The notes under the pieces were generated by a model, which saw nothing but the letters and a program-made list of their open reading frames with translations, searched no databases and was not told the origin of the DNA. The position numbers and the translations under genes were made by a program. Shown in pieces: positions 16,890-25,061 of a stretch of DNA of 64,000 nucleotides (the stretch's first letter is position 1; the number at the start of each line of letters is the position of its first letter). Source of the DNA: an uncultured Elusimicrobiales bacterium (lineage in GTDB: Bacteria > Elusimicrobiota > Elusimicrobia > Elusimicrobiales > Elusimicrobiaceae); contig CALUXG010000005.1 in assembly GCA_944324685.1 (NCBI GenBank), positions 16,562 through 80,561 on the forward strand, in the 5' to 3' direction.

Positions 16890-18182
16890 TTAAAACTGGC
16901 CGCCGAAAACAAAAGACACCATGTTGCTGTCGTCGCTTAAATTGCGTGTATAGTTTATGCCCAGCGGGAACGGGAAGCGCCAGAATTTATAAGACAGTGT
17001 GGCCCCCGCACCGCTATGGTCGCGGTAGGCGTTTTGGGTATAGACGTATGCCAATTCATAAAAAGGACGCAGAGCCAACAGTCCTGTATCGTTTCGTAAT
17101 AAATAAAACAGAAAGGAAACCGCTGCTCCGGCGCCGCGCCTACCGCGTATCAAACGGCGGTAACGGCCTTGGCCGCTCAGTAAATCCGAGGACAAAATTT
17201 GATCCGAAAATGCAGAGCCGTAGGCATTTTGGCCTTTGGCCTGCACGGATAAAATATGATGTTGCTTCAGTTCCATTTGCCACAGGAAGTTTAGGGACAG
17301 TTTGGTAATGTCGTAATCGGCGCCAAACCAATTTCCCCCTTTGGTAAACGCGGCATCGGCCGCATAAGAATAACGCGGTGCGGGCATATCGGAAAGCATG
17401 TTTTGTTTGTCGGATAAACCAAAACCAAACCATGCGCCCATGCCGGAAGAAGTGCGTATGCGTTTGCGGTAAGACAGCCCCGCTGAAAATTGATTGTGAT
17501 TGCCGCCATCCGCTTTTTCGGAATACGAGGTGTGCTTGAATTGGGGGGAAACAAAAGCGTTAAAATCTCCAAAAGCGTATGCATAAGTCAGCTTAAAATC
17601 ATAATCGCGCATATTCCAACGATACAATGGTGCGCCGTATTCTTTTTCGTCGTCTGCTACGTTCATGACGCCGTACATGCTGGACCAATGGTCCTGATAA
17701 AAACGCAGTTCCGTATCCAGCTTGGTAAAGCCAATGTGGAAAAAATGGTTTTGTATGCTGACACCACCGGAAAAAGTATATCCGTCATCGCTGATCCCAC
17801 CTAAAGCAAAAGCCGTTTCTCCTTTTTTGAAAAAATTTCCCTCAAACAGCGACATGAAAAACACATCTTTGTCTCCGGAGGAAAAGAATGCCAGCGGAAA
17901 GAAGTAATATCCGTCTTCGGCATGAATGGAAATGTTTGTTTTGCCGTCCGTTTGTTCGGCGGAAAAATCCAATTTCTTGAACAAACGCATATCGTGCAGT
18001 TTGTTTTGCGCCTCTTCGTAAGCCTGAGGCGTAAACGGGTCTCCTGTTTTAAGAGGGAACTGTTTCGCTACCACAGCGGGGTCTATGCGGGTGGTGTAAA
18101 TGCGTATTTCTCCCACGGTTATATTTTCCGTGCCAAAGGCTAGGACGGGCAGAAACCATAAAATAATTGCATACTTTTTCAT
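16890..18182 (-). CDS. Omp85-like outer-membrane protein (POTRA plus barrel)
   Basis: The signal peptide (MKKYAIILWFLPVLAFG) is followed by one POTRA-like domain (residues about 20-95: ITVGEIRIYTT, LKTGDPFTPQAYEEAQNKL, LFKKLDF). A C-terminal barrel of about 330 residues has alternating aromatic strands and ends in Phe (VSFVFGGQF). This is the BamA/TamA superfamily layout in a short form, suggesting surface-protein assembly or secretion. The ATG at 18182 starts the signal peptide; the upstream in-frame extension is highly basic and lies in the preceding gene. The broken acetyltransferase ends 5 nt upstream. Confidence 0.75.
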   Translation of the reverse strand: MKKYAIILWFLPVLAFGTENITVGEIRIYTTRIDPAVVAKQFPLKTGDPFTPQAYEEAQNKLHDMRLFKKLDFSAEQTDGKTNISIHAEDGYYFFPLAFFSSGDKDVFFMSLFEGNFFKKGETAFALGGISDDGYTFSGGVSIQNHFFHIGFTKLDTELRFYQDHWSSMYGVMNVADDEKEYGAPLYRWNMRDYDFKLTYAYAFGDFNAFVSPQFKHTSYSEKADGGNHNQFSAGLSYRKRIRTSSGMGAWFGFGLSDKQNMLSDMPAPRYSYAADAAFTKGGNWFGADYDITKLSLNFLWQMELKQHHILSVQAKGQNAYGSAFSDQILSSDLLSGQGRYRRLIRGRRGAGAAVSFLFYLLRNDTGLLALRPFYELAYVYTQNAYRDHSGAGATLSYKFWRFPFPLGINYTRNLSDDSNMVSFVFGGQF

Positions 18183-18186
18183 ACGT

Positions 18187-18711
18187 TTAGGAGCGCTTTT
18201 TAGGCGTTTTGTGTTTTTTGATGGGTGCGGGCGCGGCGTTTTGATAGGCTCTTCTTTCCGTGCCGTTGTCCGTGTAAATAATGCCGCAATAGACAAAACC
18301 GTTTTTTAGCAATGTTTTTTGCATGGGAATATTGTCGGCGTGTGTATCTATGCGCAAATCTGGCCACTGTTGCAGGCACCAACGGATGCAAAAAGAGGCA
18401 ATGCCGCGGCCGTGTTGTACCACGGCCAAACGGTGTATAACGGCGTATTTTTCTTCGCGCAGCCATTGGCCTTTTATTGCGGCATAGGTTGGATCATCGC
18501 CTATTTTGAAACAAAAAACGGCGGCAAGTTTGTATTGATGTACACACAGCTATAAATTCCCTTCCATAATATCCCGCCGCAGGATTTCTTCGGAGGGATA
18601 ACCGTTAATCCATTGCTTTCCGTTTCCGTTGGCGGACATAAATTGTCTGGCCTGTTCATATACAGGCGTAATTTGCGGCAGATGCTTAAAAGAAGCTTTT
18701 TGTATGTGCAT
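18187..18711 (-). pseudogene. GNAT acetyltransferase interrupted by an in-frame amber codon
   Basis: Reading from ATG at 18711 gives a GNAT N-terminus (MHIQKASFKHLPQITPVYEQ, then NGNGKQWINGYPSEE) up to EGNL, then TAG at 18550-18552. The same frame then continues as LCVHQYKLAAVF and the acetyl-CoA binding region (VIHRLAVVQHGRGIASF, RIDTHADNIPMQ, KNGFVYCGIIY), ending at 18187. At the stop the family usually has an aromatic residue, so one substitution (TAC or TAT to TAG) explains it. The substrate of the ancestral enzyme is unknown. Confidence 0.7.
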
Positions 18712-18806
18712 ACGTATAGAAAAAATCGGTTATTTTCGGACCAAGGCCATGAAAATGCGGATACGGTGCCAAGCAATTGGTTCGCTCTTATAGAAAACCC
18801 TATAAA

Positions 18807-18838
18807 CATAAAAACCCCACTTGTGCGGGATTTTTATG
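18807..18838. terminator. Hairpin at the left border of the accessory zone
   Basis: CATAAAAACCCCAC and GCGGGATTTTTATG pair around a short TTGT loop (18807-18838), giving an intrinsic-terminator-like hairpin. It is followed by GGATACGGTGC, which also occurs at 18759-18769. Confidence 0.5.
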
Positions 18839-18849
18839 TGGATACGGTG

Positions 18850-18930
18850 CTTTTGGTTTCTCTAGCACAATGCTACCATTTTTTTATTGAAGGGACAATA
18901 AATGTGCGGTGAATTGTTTTTTCTGTTAAA
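18850..18930. other. Element-end-like sequence 1
   Basis: CTAGCACAATGCT, then an ATTTTTTTATTGA block and further on GTTAAACAGGGAATTT, match with few changes the sequence just inside the 24.6-kb junction (CTAGCACTATGCT, ATTTTTTTACTAA, GTCAAACAGGGAAAAT). This suggests that two related integrated elements lie in tandem. No gene is supported from 18712 to 19189. Confidence 0.4.
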
Positions 18931-19189
18931 CAGGGAATTTGCAAGTTTCGTGTCATTTGGTTGTTTTCTACAAACGAAATTTTCATCATTTGTCATGGTC
19001 CGTAAGTGCTAAAAGATACCAAAGTTTTTTGCCCACATCCGTTTTAAGAAGTGTACTGGTTCGGAAGCCATTTTTGAGAAATCTTTCGTTCAAAAATATG
19101 TTAAAAACTGGATAGTTTTGTGCCGGATATGCCGACGGTGTCTGTCTTAGCTATCTGTCTAGTGGAGAGCGGCCTTTTCTGTGTTTGAA

Positions 19190-19348
19190 ATGGAAACAGA
19201 ATTAAAAACGGAAGGTTTATATCTGTGCCGTCAAAAAGACCGGCTGCGACTTACTGCGCTGAGTCTGCTACTTAAAGCTTCTGACGAAAAGTTTGTTATA
19301 CCCAAACTGGTTAGTGACGCCGTTGCCGCAATTGATATGAAGTATTAG
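19190..19348 (+). CDS. Possible 52-aa small ORF
   Basis: ATG to TAG frame encoding METELKTEGLYLCRQKDR and a Leu-rich helical continuation ending AAIDMKY. No convincing ribosome site and no recognised family. It lies in a decayed zone, so it may be a remnant. Confidence 0.2.
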   Translation: METELKTEGLYLCRQKDRLRLTALSLLLKASDEKFVIPKLVSDAVAAIDMKY

Positions 19349-19382
19349 TTCCCACGCGAGAAGGCGCCCGAGATTTCTGCTG

Positions 19383-19778
19383 AATATAAAAAAAGAGTTA
19401 TTTTGGCGTTTGGCGCATTTTCAAGACACGGCTCTGCGTTGGGAAAAAATGTTTGAACGAGGAGAAGTGTTAATTTATGCGGCTAAACCCACTTGCTGCA
19501 CGGAGCAAGTATATCCCGGGCATACAAAGTTTTACGAGAAATTTGTGGCCTGATGAAAGCAGTACCATGAGGTGCGCTCTGTGGAACTGCCCGATATATG
19601 GGTGCGTGATTTTTTGCCGGTGCAAAATGTGCAAACACGGGAGCGGCATCAGCTGTTTTTTGACCCGCGCTATGCCAATTATACGGCTAAATTTACCGCA
19701 GCTATCAGGCAACAGGTGCGGGACGCTTTCTCGTACGCTGTATTTTGCTGGGTTTTTTACATCTTTGGCGCGACATAG
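19383..19778 (+). pseudogene. Remnant of an agmatine/peptidylarginine deiminase-like gene
   Basis: One frame reads through a helical segment, meets two consecutive TGA codons (19551-19556), and then continues with VELPDIWVRDFLPVQN and HQLFFDPRYANY. The block D-x-W-x-R-D-x-x-P-x-Q is characteristic of the agmatine/peptidylarginine deiminase fold, but the rest of the enzyme is missing. No start codon or ribosome site is evident. Decayed fragment in the accessory zone. Confidence 0.4.
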
Positions 19779-19835
19779 AGCTGTCGTTTGGGGGTGTTAT
19801 CCTATAAGTAATCTAACGAAAAGGGAGAAATATTT

Positions 19836-21833
19836 ATGAACTATACGCGCGAACAATATGAGACACTTTACTATCTAAACAAGCTGTTACCCCGCTTGAA
19901 AACCTTGAAAAATTTTGAGCGGGATTTGATACTGGCAGCTAAAAAAATAAAAGAAGACCTCGTGCCCGATTTGAAAAAAACGGATATTTTTGGAGATTGC
20001 CCCGAAAAACAAAAAATACTTTCGGAAATAGGGCAAGTATTGGCTAAATATGGGAAGGGTTATCAAAAGATTCCGCCAACTGTGTCCCAAAAAAATGTTT
20101 CCTATCTGGTGCGTACCTTCCGATTAAATTCAGGGGAGAGTAGTATTGTATATTTTTTAAGTGCCATGCAAAATAATACACTCTTAAAGGGGTGTTTACA
20201 AAAATTTGATGCAGATTTGGAGTCGGAAGAAGATACGCTAACCACAATAGCGGGGTACCCTAGAGGCATGGGAAATTCCATTTTGAATGCGGAGGCCCCA
20301 TTGATGCAGCTAGGCATCCTGTTCCGTACGCGCTATAGAATGAATTTTCAGCTGAGTGATTGGGCGCACGGGTTTATCCATACCTTACACAGAAATGATG
20401 CGGCGCGCCATAAGGCCCTTGTCGGGGCGGCGTTATCATCAAAAGATGGCCTGACCGCCAAAGACTTTGCCTATGTGGAAGCGGCCAGTTTAGCCATGCG
20501 TCTTATGAAACAGGCCAAGCATGGCAAAGGGTTTAACATCCTTTTATATGGAACGCCGGGCACGGGGAAAAGCAGTTTTGCCCATGTGTTGGCCCAATCG
20601 GCCAAGCTGCACCTATATCCGGTGGGGGTTTGCAATAATGGGGAAGATGAAAGGAACTACCGTTTGCAGCGGTTATACCGCAGGCAATTTTTGCTTAAAA
20701 AGGTGAAGAATTGTTGTCTTCTTTTTGACGAAGGGGAAGATGTGTTTTCCAGTTCGCAAACGCGTGCCAGCAAAATTGAAATCAATAATCTGCTAGAAAA
20801 TAACGAAGTCCCCGTTATTTGGACAACCAACAAAATACACCGCATGGATCCGGCCTATATCAGGCGTTTTACTTTGGCTGTGTGTTTTGATAAACCGCCG
20901 GTAGAGGTGCGGCAAAAAATTTGGAATAAGTATCTGTCCGTCAACAAAATTGCTTGTACAAAAGATGATACGTTTGCGCTTGCCAAAAAGTACGAAGTTC
21001 CTCCGTCTATGATTGCCAGAGCGGCGCAGGCGGCCCGCATGGCCAAAGGCGGGTTGGACACCGTAAAAGACCATTTGTCTTTTATGACACAGGCGCTCAA
21101 CGGCGGGTGTAAACAGCCCGAAGAAAAGGAAACAAACCTCAAGTTTTATCCAGCTTTAATTCATGCGGATATGGATTTGCAGGTGTTGACTGCCCAATTA
21201 ACCAGTTTGGGGCGGCTGAATTTTTCGCTTTGTTTATATGGCGCAAGCGGAACGGGCAAATCGGCCTATGCGCGGTATTTGGCAGACAAACTGGGGTTAG
21301 ATCTGCTGCACCGCAGGGCCTCGGACTTAATTAGCTGTTATGTGGGGGAAACAGAACAAAATATTGCCAAAGCCTTTGCTCAGGCAAAAGATAATAAATC
21401 CATGCTTATTTTTGATGAAGCGGACAGTTTCTTGCGGGACCGTTCCACAGCCACACGTTCGTGGGAAGTTTCTAGTGTGAATGAAATGCTTACTTGGATG
21501 GAGTCTCATCCATATCCGTTTATTTGCACGACGAATTTAATGGAGTCGTTAGATCCCGCCAGTTTGCGGCGGTTTAGTTTTAAGGTTAAATACGACTTCT
21601 TGACCAAGCAGCAGGTAAAGGATGCCTTCGCTTACTTTTTTGGAATAAAAATTACACTGCCTGAAACAGCCGGACTGGATAAACTAACCCCGGGCGATTT
21701 TATGCTCGTAAAAAATAAGGCAGAAATTTTGGGAAAGAGCACGCAATGTAGCGCCATTAAAGAAATGTTGGAAACGGAACAAAAACTGAAACACAGTGCC
21801 TATGGAAACGGTATCGGTTTTCGTGTAAATTAA
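19836..21833 (+). CDS. Tandem AAA+ ATPase
   Basis: 665 aa with a helical N-terminal region (1-200) and two AAA+ modules. Module 1 has Walker A YGTPGTGKSSFA and a Walker B-like CCLLFDEGED. Module 2 has Walker A YGASGTGKSAYA, Walker B MLIFDEADSFL, a sensor-1 region CTTNLMESLDPAS and an arginine RRF downstream. The second module resembles classical AAA (CDC48-like) ATPases, with a pore-type CYVGETEQN loop. Substrate unknown; such two-module ATPases occur as accessory genes. Start supported by AAAGGGAGA about 10 nt upstream. It stands alone in a zone of broken genes. Confidence 0.75.
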   Translation: MNYTREQYETLYYLNKLLPRLKTLKNFERDLILAAKKIKEDLVPDLKKTDIFGDCPEKQKILSEIGQVLAKYGKGYQKIPPTVSQKNVSYLVRTFRLNSGESSIVYFLSAMQNNTLLKGCLQKFDADLESEEDTLTTIAGYPRGMGNSILNAEAPLMQLGILFRTRYRMNFQLSDWAHGFIHTLHRNDAARHKALVGAALSSKDGLTAKDFAYVEAASLAMRLMKQAKHGKGFNILLYGTPGTGKSSFAHVLAQSAKLHLYPVGVCNNGEDERNYRLQRLYRRQFLLKKVKNCCLLFDEGEDVFSSSQTRASKIEINNLLENNEVPVIWTTNKIHRMDPAYIRRFTLAVCFDKPPVEVRQKIWNKYLSVNKIACTKDDTFALAKKYEVPPSMIARAAQAARMAKGGLDTVKDHLSFMTQALNGGCKQPEEKETNLKFYPALIHADMDLQVLTAQLTSLGRLNFSLCLYGASGTGKSAYARYLADKLGLDLLHRRASDLISCYVGETEQNIAKAFAQAKDNKSMLIFDEADSFLRDRSTATRSWEVSSVNEMLTWMESHPYPFICTTNLMESLDPASLRRFSFKVKYDFLTKQQVKDAFAYFFGIKITLPETAGLDKLTPGDFMLVKNKAEILGKSTQCSAIKEMLETEQKLKHSAYGNGIGFRVN

Positions 21834-21940
21834 AGGAGAACGCAGGCGATCACCGTGCAGTAGTTAACGCAGCGTTTTAAGCCTATTTTCAACAGAACGA
21901 TGGACACTAAATAAGCTGGTGAATACGGTGTTAAAATACC

Positions 21941-22288
21941 TTGTCAAATATGGTCAAAGCTTGTATTGATTTGCGGCGGGGAAGAGCTATGGTTTCTTTG
22001 GAGGTGCGAAAGGAGGAGCCTTATCTCTTTGGCGAATTAATTTCATGTGGCAATTTGCCAAAAAGACGTCCTTTAAGCGGGGGGCAAGATAAAGATTTTT
22101 ATGATTTGTTGCGTTTGGAAACAGAGATTTCCAGATGAGACTTGGAGCATGGTTAGACGGAGGCAAAAGAATATCAAGCTCTTTCCGATGCGTTATCAAT
22201 GGTAGAAAATTATCCCATTACTTGGCCTGCGGATGATATTGTAGATTCTGCCAACATGCCGGCCGTATATATCAAAACAATCTCTTGA
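21941..22288 (+). pseudogene. Decayed small gene with two in-frame stops
   Basis: A single frame reads DLRRGRAMVSLEVRKEEPYL onward to LRLETEISR, then TGA (22136-22138), DLEHG, TAG (22154-22156), and continues as EAKEYQALSDALSMVENYPI to IKTIS and TGA at 22286. The continuity of plausible protein sequence across the stops suggests a decayed gene rather than chance. Family not recognised. Confidence 0.35.
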
Positions 22289-22422
22289 AGAGAATGGCAG
22301 TCTGATGAAGCGAGTATTCTATTGCAGTACGCTAAATAAGGCAAATGTTCTAAGGAAAAATTTTTGTTATTTTGATTTTAGACAGGTAGGGGAAACATTA
22401 CAGAACTGGTATAAAAATGGGA

Positions 22423-22450
22423 AAAAGGGAGGGCTTTACTCTCCCTTTTT
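22423..22450. terminator. Intrinsic terminator, AAAAAGGGAG/CTCCCTTTTT
   Basis: A perfect-arm hairpin (AAAAAGGGAG and CTCCCTTTTT) ends the minus-strand gene whose stop is at 22436. It can also terminate plus-strand transcripts. Confidence 0.75.
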
Positions 22451-23356
22451 GCTCCCCTCTTGCGGCACGACACGGTACCGTGCGCGCGTGCCGTATGTAC
22501 GTAAGAGTTGATAATAGTCTAAGGCGTCGTTTGTGGCTATGAGTTCGTTGCAATTAAGACAATGAAACTTAATGACATGCCTGCCGGAAAGAGGTGAGGC
22601 AATGCACGAGTAGGGCCTAAGAGCAGTTTTTTTGCAGCGCGGGCAAATAGCTTTTGGAAAAGCAGTTTGGGGTGGTTCATAAGAGCCTAGCCAACAGATT
22701 CCGAGATGTATAGAGTATCTATTAACATTCTTCTTCTCATCTTCTGCCAAAATACCGGAGTATAATTCCCCAAAGTGATAGGTTTTTCTAAATAATGAAA
22801 TTAGTTTGAAACGTTTTTTATCCTGCTCAAGGGTAAGGGCCGCCGATAAATCTTTGGTATAAACAGCTTTACAGGAGGTTATAGCGTAATCTCGGCTGGA
22901 CATATACCAACTCCAAAATTCAGGGGTAATGGCAGAAGCGTTTGCATAAGCGCGTTCCGCAACGAGCGATGTAGAAACGACAACCTGTATATGCTGCTTC
23001 ATCAGAGATTTTAGAAATAAGGCCAATTTGTCTTGCTCGGTTTTATTAAGGTTTTGTAATTCTAACTCGGCAATTAGCACGCAAAATAAGTTTGGGTGCA
23101 AACGATGATAACTCATCAGCATCTCGTGTGGCCTAGCCCTAATAAAATCCAAGATGGCATCTTTTTGCAAGTATAAGATTTTCCGCCCTAGATGTTTTTC
23201 ACTTAAATCATGATACAACTGCGCTAAAATCAGTCCTCCGGTAACTTCATCGCCATTGATGATAAAACTGTTATATTGCGGATCTGCGGGGTGTTCGATA
23301 ATATGTTGCAAACAGGAATTTAAGTCTGGTTCATGCACTACAAAGTTTGAGGTCAT
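22436..23356 (-). CDS. Unknown protein with zinc-ribbon C-terminus and DnaA-like core with no intact P-loop
   Basis: 307 aa. Residues about 20-150 have the secondary-structure pattern of DnaA/Hda-type ATPase domains (FIINGDEVTGGLILAQLY, then KILYLQKDAILDF, then LFCVLIAELELQN). The glycine-rich loop reads GDEVTGG instead of GxxGxGKT and the Walker B position lacks its DD/DE pair, so nucleotide binding is doubtful. The C-terminus has a zinc-ribbon spacing CPRC...CLNC. This resemblance is my inference from pattern only. The ATG at 23356 is chosen because GGAG precedes it; the frame upstream has no ribosome site. Confidence 0.45.
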   Translation of the reverse strand: MTSNFVVHEPDLNSCLQHIIEHPADPQYNSFIINGDEVTGGLILAQLYHDLSEKHLGRKILYLQKDAILDFIRARPHEMLMSYHRLHPNLFCVLIAELELQNLNKTEQDKLALFLKSLMKQHIQVVVSTSLVAERAYANASAITPEFWSWYMSSRDYAITSCKAVYTKDLSAALTLEQDKKRFKLISLFRKTYHFGELYSGILAEDEKKNVNRYSIHLGICWLGSYEPPQTAFPKAICPRCKKTALRPYSCIASPLSGRHVIKFHCLNCNELIATNDALDYYQLLRTYGTRARYRVVPQEGSKKGE

Positions 23357-23557
23357 ACAAATACTCCATAGGATAAATTTCACAGGAGTATAACAAGAAG
23401 AGCCATTGTAAAAACGGCTTTTTGAACAGGAGCCATCTTTCAAGCATTAGCACCTTGCATGGGCAGGTTGCTGTGTAGTCCTTGGGCTTGTCCCTCGTAC
23501 ACTCTCTATGGTAAAGATAGTTTAGTAAAAGTAAACGACGACATATTGTCGTCCTTT

Positions 23558-24013
23558 TTATGGTTTATGGTTTTTGGCGGGGGCAAACATGAGGCCTATT
23601 TTGTCTAAGTCCTCAGTCCACGAATAATCCGGTATAAAAATATCCTTGCAGTTGTCTTGTGTTTTGACTGTCTTATATAGCAAAGTGTGAAAAAACTGTT
23701 TTAAGTATTTTTCTGCTTTTTCATAGCATTCAGGGTGCTCTTGCGCTAGGGCTCCTAAGAAACTTATATCTTTTTGTTCGGTAAGGTATAAGTGTAAACA
23801 GTCAATATAGGATTTTTTTATTTTGTACTGAAATTCTGCCGGAAATCTAATCCCTTTTAGGCGTTGCCCGAAGTTTTTGCGAAAATAATCGGTAGTAATG
23901 AATCTCTTGGAAGAAATATATTTGAAGAGAAAAATTTCAAGGTCTTCTTGCTCTTGCTGTTTGTTTGACTCCCTTTTAGGCGTTGGTGCCATATAGTTTA
24001 AAATTATCTTCAT
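23558..24013 (-). CDS. Hypothetical protein, accessory region
   Basis: 151 aa, charged and helical, with no membrane segment and no recognised domain. Starts MKIILNYMAPTPKRES; an in-frame ATG at codon 8 is an alternative. AAGGAAAAC lies upstream of 24013. It is 200 nt upstream of the zinc-ribbon gene in the same direction, so it may be co-transcribed with it. Confidence 0.45.
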   Translation of the reverse strand: MKIILNYMAPTPKRESNKQQEQEDLEIFLFKYISSKRFITTDYFRKNFGQRLKGIRFPAEFQYKIKKSYIDCLHLYLTEQKDISFLGALAQEHPECYEKAEKYLKQFFHTLLYKTVKTQDNCKDIFIPDYSWTEDLDKIGLMFAPAKNHKP

Positions 24014-24116
24014 ACTTGTTTTCCTTGTGTCTGAAATTGGGATATGTATAGTGTATTTAACTGGTCCGACAAGGTCTTGTCGCGTTGTTTTTGTATTCTG
24101 TAAAGAGGCAAAAACA

Positions 24117-24282
24117 ATGCCGGAATATAAAACCGTTGAAATGTGGGAACGAAGTTAATTGATTTTATTAATCAAATTTACGAGCGTACGATGCAGTCCG
24201 GCGTTGGTGCAGTTACTTATATTTGTACAGACATTCCGGCAAAAAGTCAGTCCATTGAATTAACGGATAACTGTTATCTTTA
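24117..24282 (+). pseudogene. Possible small decayed gene (MPEYKTVEMWER...)
   Basis: ATG at 24117 after AAGAGG starts MPEYKTVEMWERS and stops after 13 codons. Another frame then continues KLIDFINQIYERTMQSGV and so on to TAA near 24282. The start resembles small MxEYK proteins, and a frameshift would join the two. It overlaps the minus-strand ORF 24213-24458, so only one of the two is likely real. Confidence 0.22.
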
Positions 24283-24458
24283 ACAAAAAGATGCGGAAAG
24301 TCCGCCAATAGATTGGGCAACCCTTTGCGTTCCAAATATTCCTTAAAAGTTTTTTGAAAGTCCTTTTCTCCCGATTCATCCATATCAATTTTCAAATCAG
24401 CAACTTGATGTACTTGGTGCACGATAATTTTTTGCCTAATAAATTTGTAAGCGGACAT
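24213..24458 (-). CDS. Hypothetical protein, possibly 5'-truncated
   Basis: 81 aa (SAYKFIRQKIIVHQVHQV ... CLYKYK), no recognised domain. The sequence upstream of the ATG reads IYFCRYSGTSGN in frame back to a stop, and another frame offers MNTIKAFIDE followed by TGA. The visible ORF may therefore be the tail of a gene broken by a frameshift and a stop. No strong ribosome site at 24458. Confidence 0.35.
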   Translation of the reverse strand: MSAYKFIRQKIIVHQVHQVADLKIDMDESGEKDFQKTFKEYLERKGLPNLLADFPHLFVKDNSYPLIQWTDFLPECLYKYK

Positions 24459-24641
24459 GTTCCCGCTGGTACCGGAATAGCGACAGAAATAAATCTAAAT
24501 TCCCATCTTTTTGCGTTTTTAAACCGTTGGTCCCTCATTCGTCAATAAAAGCTTTAATAGTATTCATAAGATATCCTAAATAATCAATAAATACCTTGAT
24601 TCACAAAACTGGCCAAAAACAGCGCGCTTAAAGTGGCGCAT

Positions 24642-24709
24642 AAAAATCCCCGTCGGGAGTTAACCCAAACGGGGATATATGCTTAAAATCAAAAACTAAA
24701 ATGCGGAGT
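24642..24709. repeat. Left attachment-site copy: tRNA-Asp tip and terminator
   Basis: This 68-nt segment is a near copy of 37677-37745, the last 6 bases of tRNA-Asp plus its downstream intrinsic terminator (CCCCGT...ACGGGG hairpin with A/T run). A few substitutions and a small indel separate the copies. Read as the outer junction of the integrated element. Confidence 0.75.
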
Positions 24710-24785
24710 GTGTAGTTTTGCTAGCACTATGCTGATATTTTTTTACTAAACAAGCTGGAAACAGGTAGAAATTGATGGTTTTTTC

Positions 24786-24925
24786 TTTCCAAAGCGGCAA
24801 TAAAGCGGCTAAAAGGGCCACTTTTTTGTTTTTCCAAAGTGGTGACAAAGTGGCGAGAATTGATACTTTGCAAAGCGACGATAAAGCGAGGAAAAATACT
24901 TTCAAACAGGCAAGAATTAGCAACT
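24786..24925. repeat. Four degenerate direct repeats near the left element end
   Basis: Units starting TTTCCAAAGCGG (24786), TTTCCAAAGTGG (24831), TTTGCAAAGCGA (24867) and TTTCAAACAGG (24900) each contain AAAG-C/T-G spaced by AAAG again. Iteron-like or a decayed coding repeat; no gene is supported between 24710 and 25061. Confidence 0.4.
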
Positions 24926-25061
24926 TTATTCTCTGTCAAACAGGGAAAATACAGGGAAATTATAAAAATATCCTTAAATATTAGGTGTTTATTGTAAAAT
25001 TCCCCAATACAAGTACCCCAAATTCCCTAAAACTTGAACAGGGAGCGAATAGGGAAAACAT

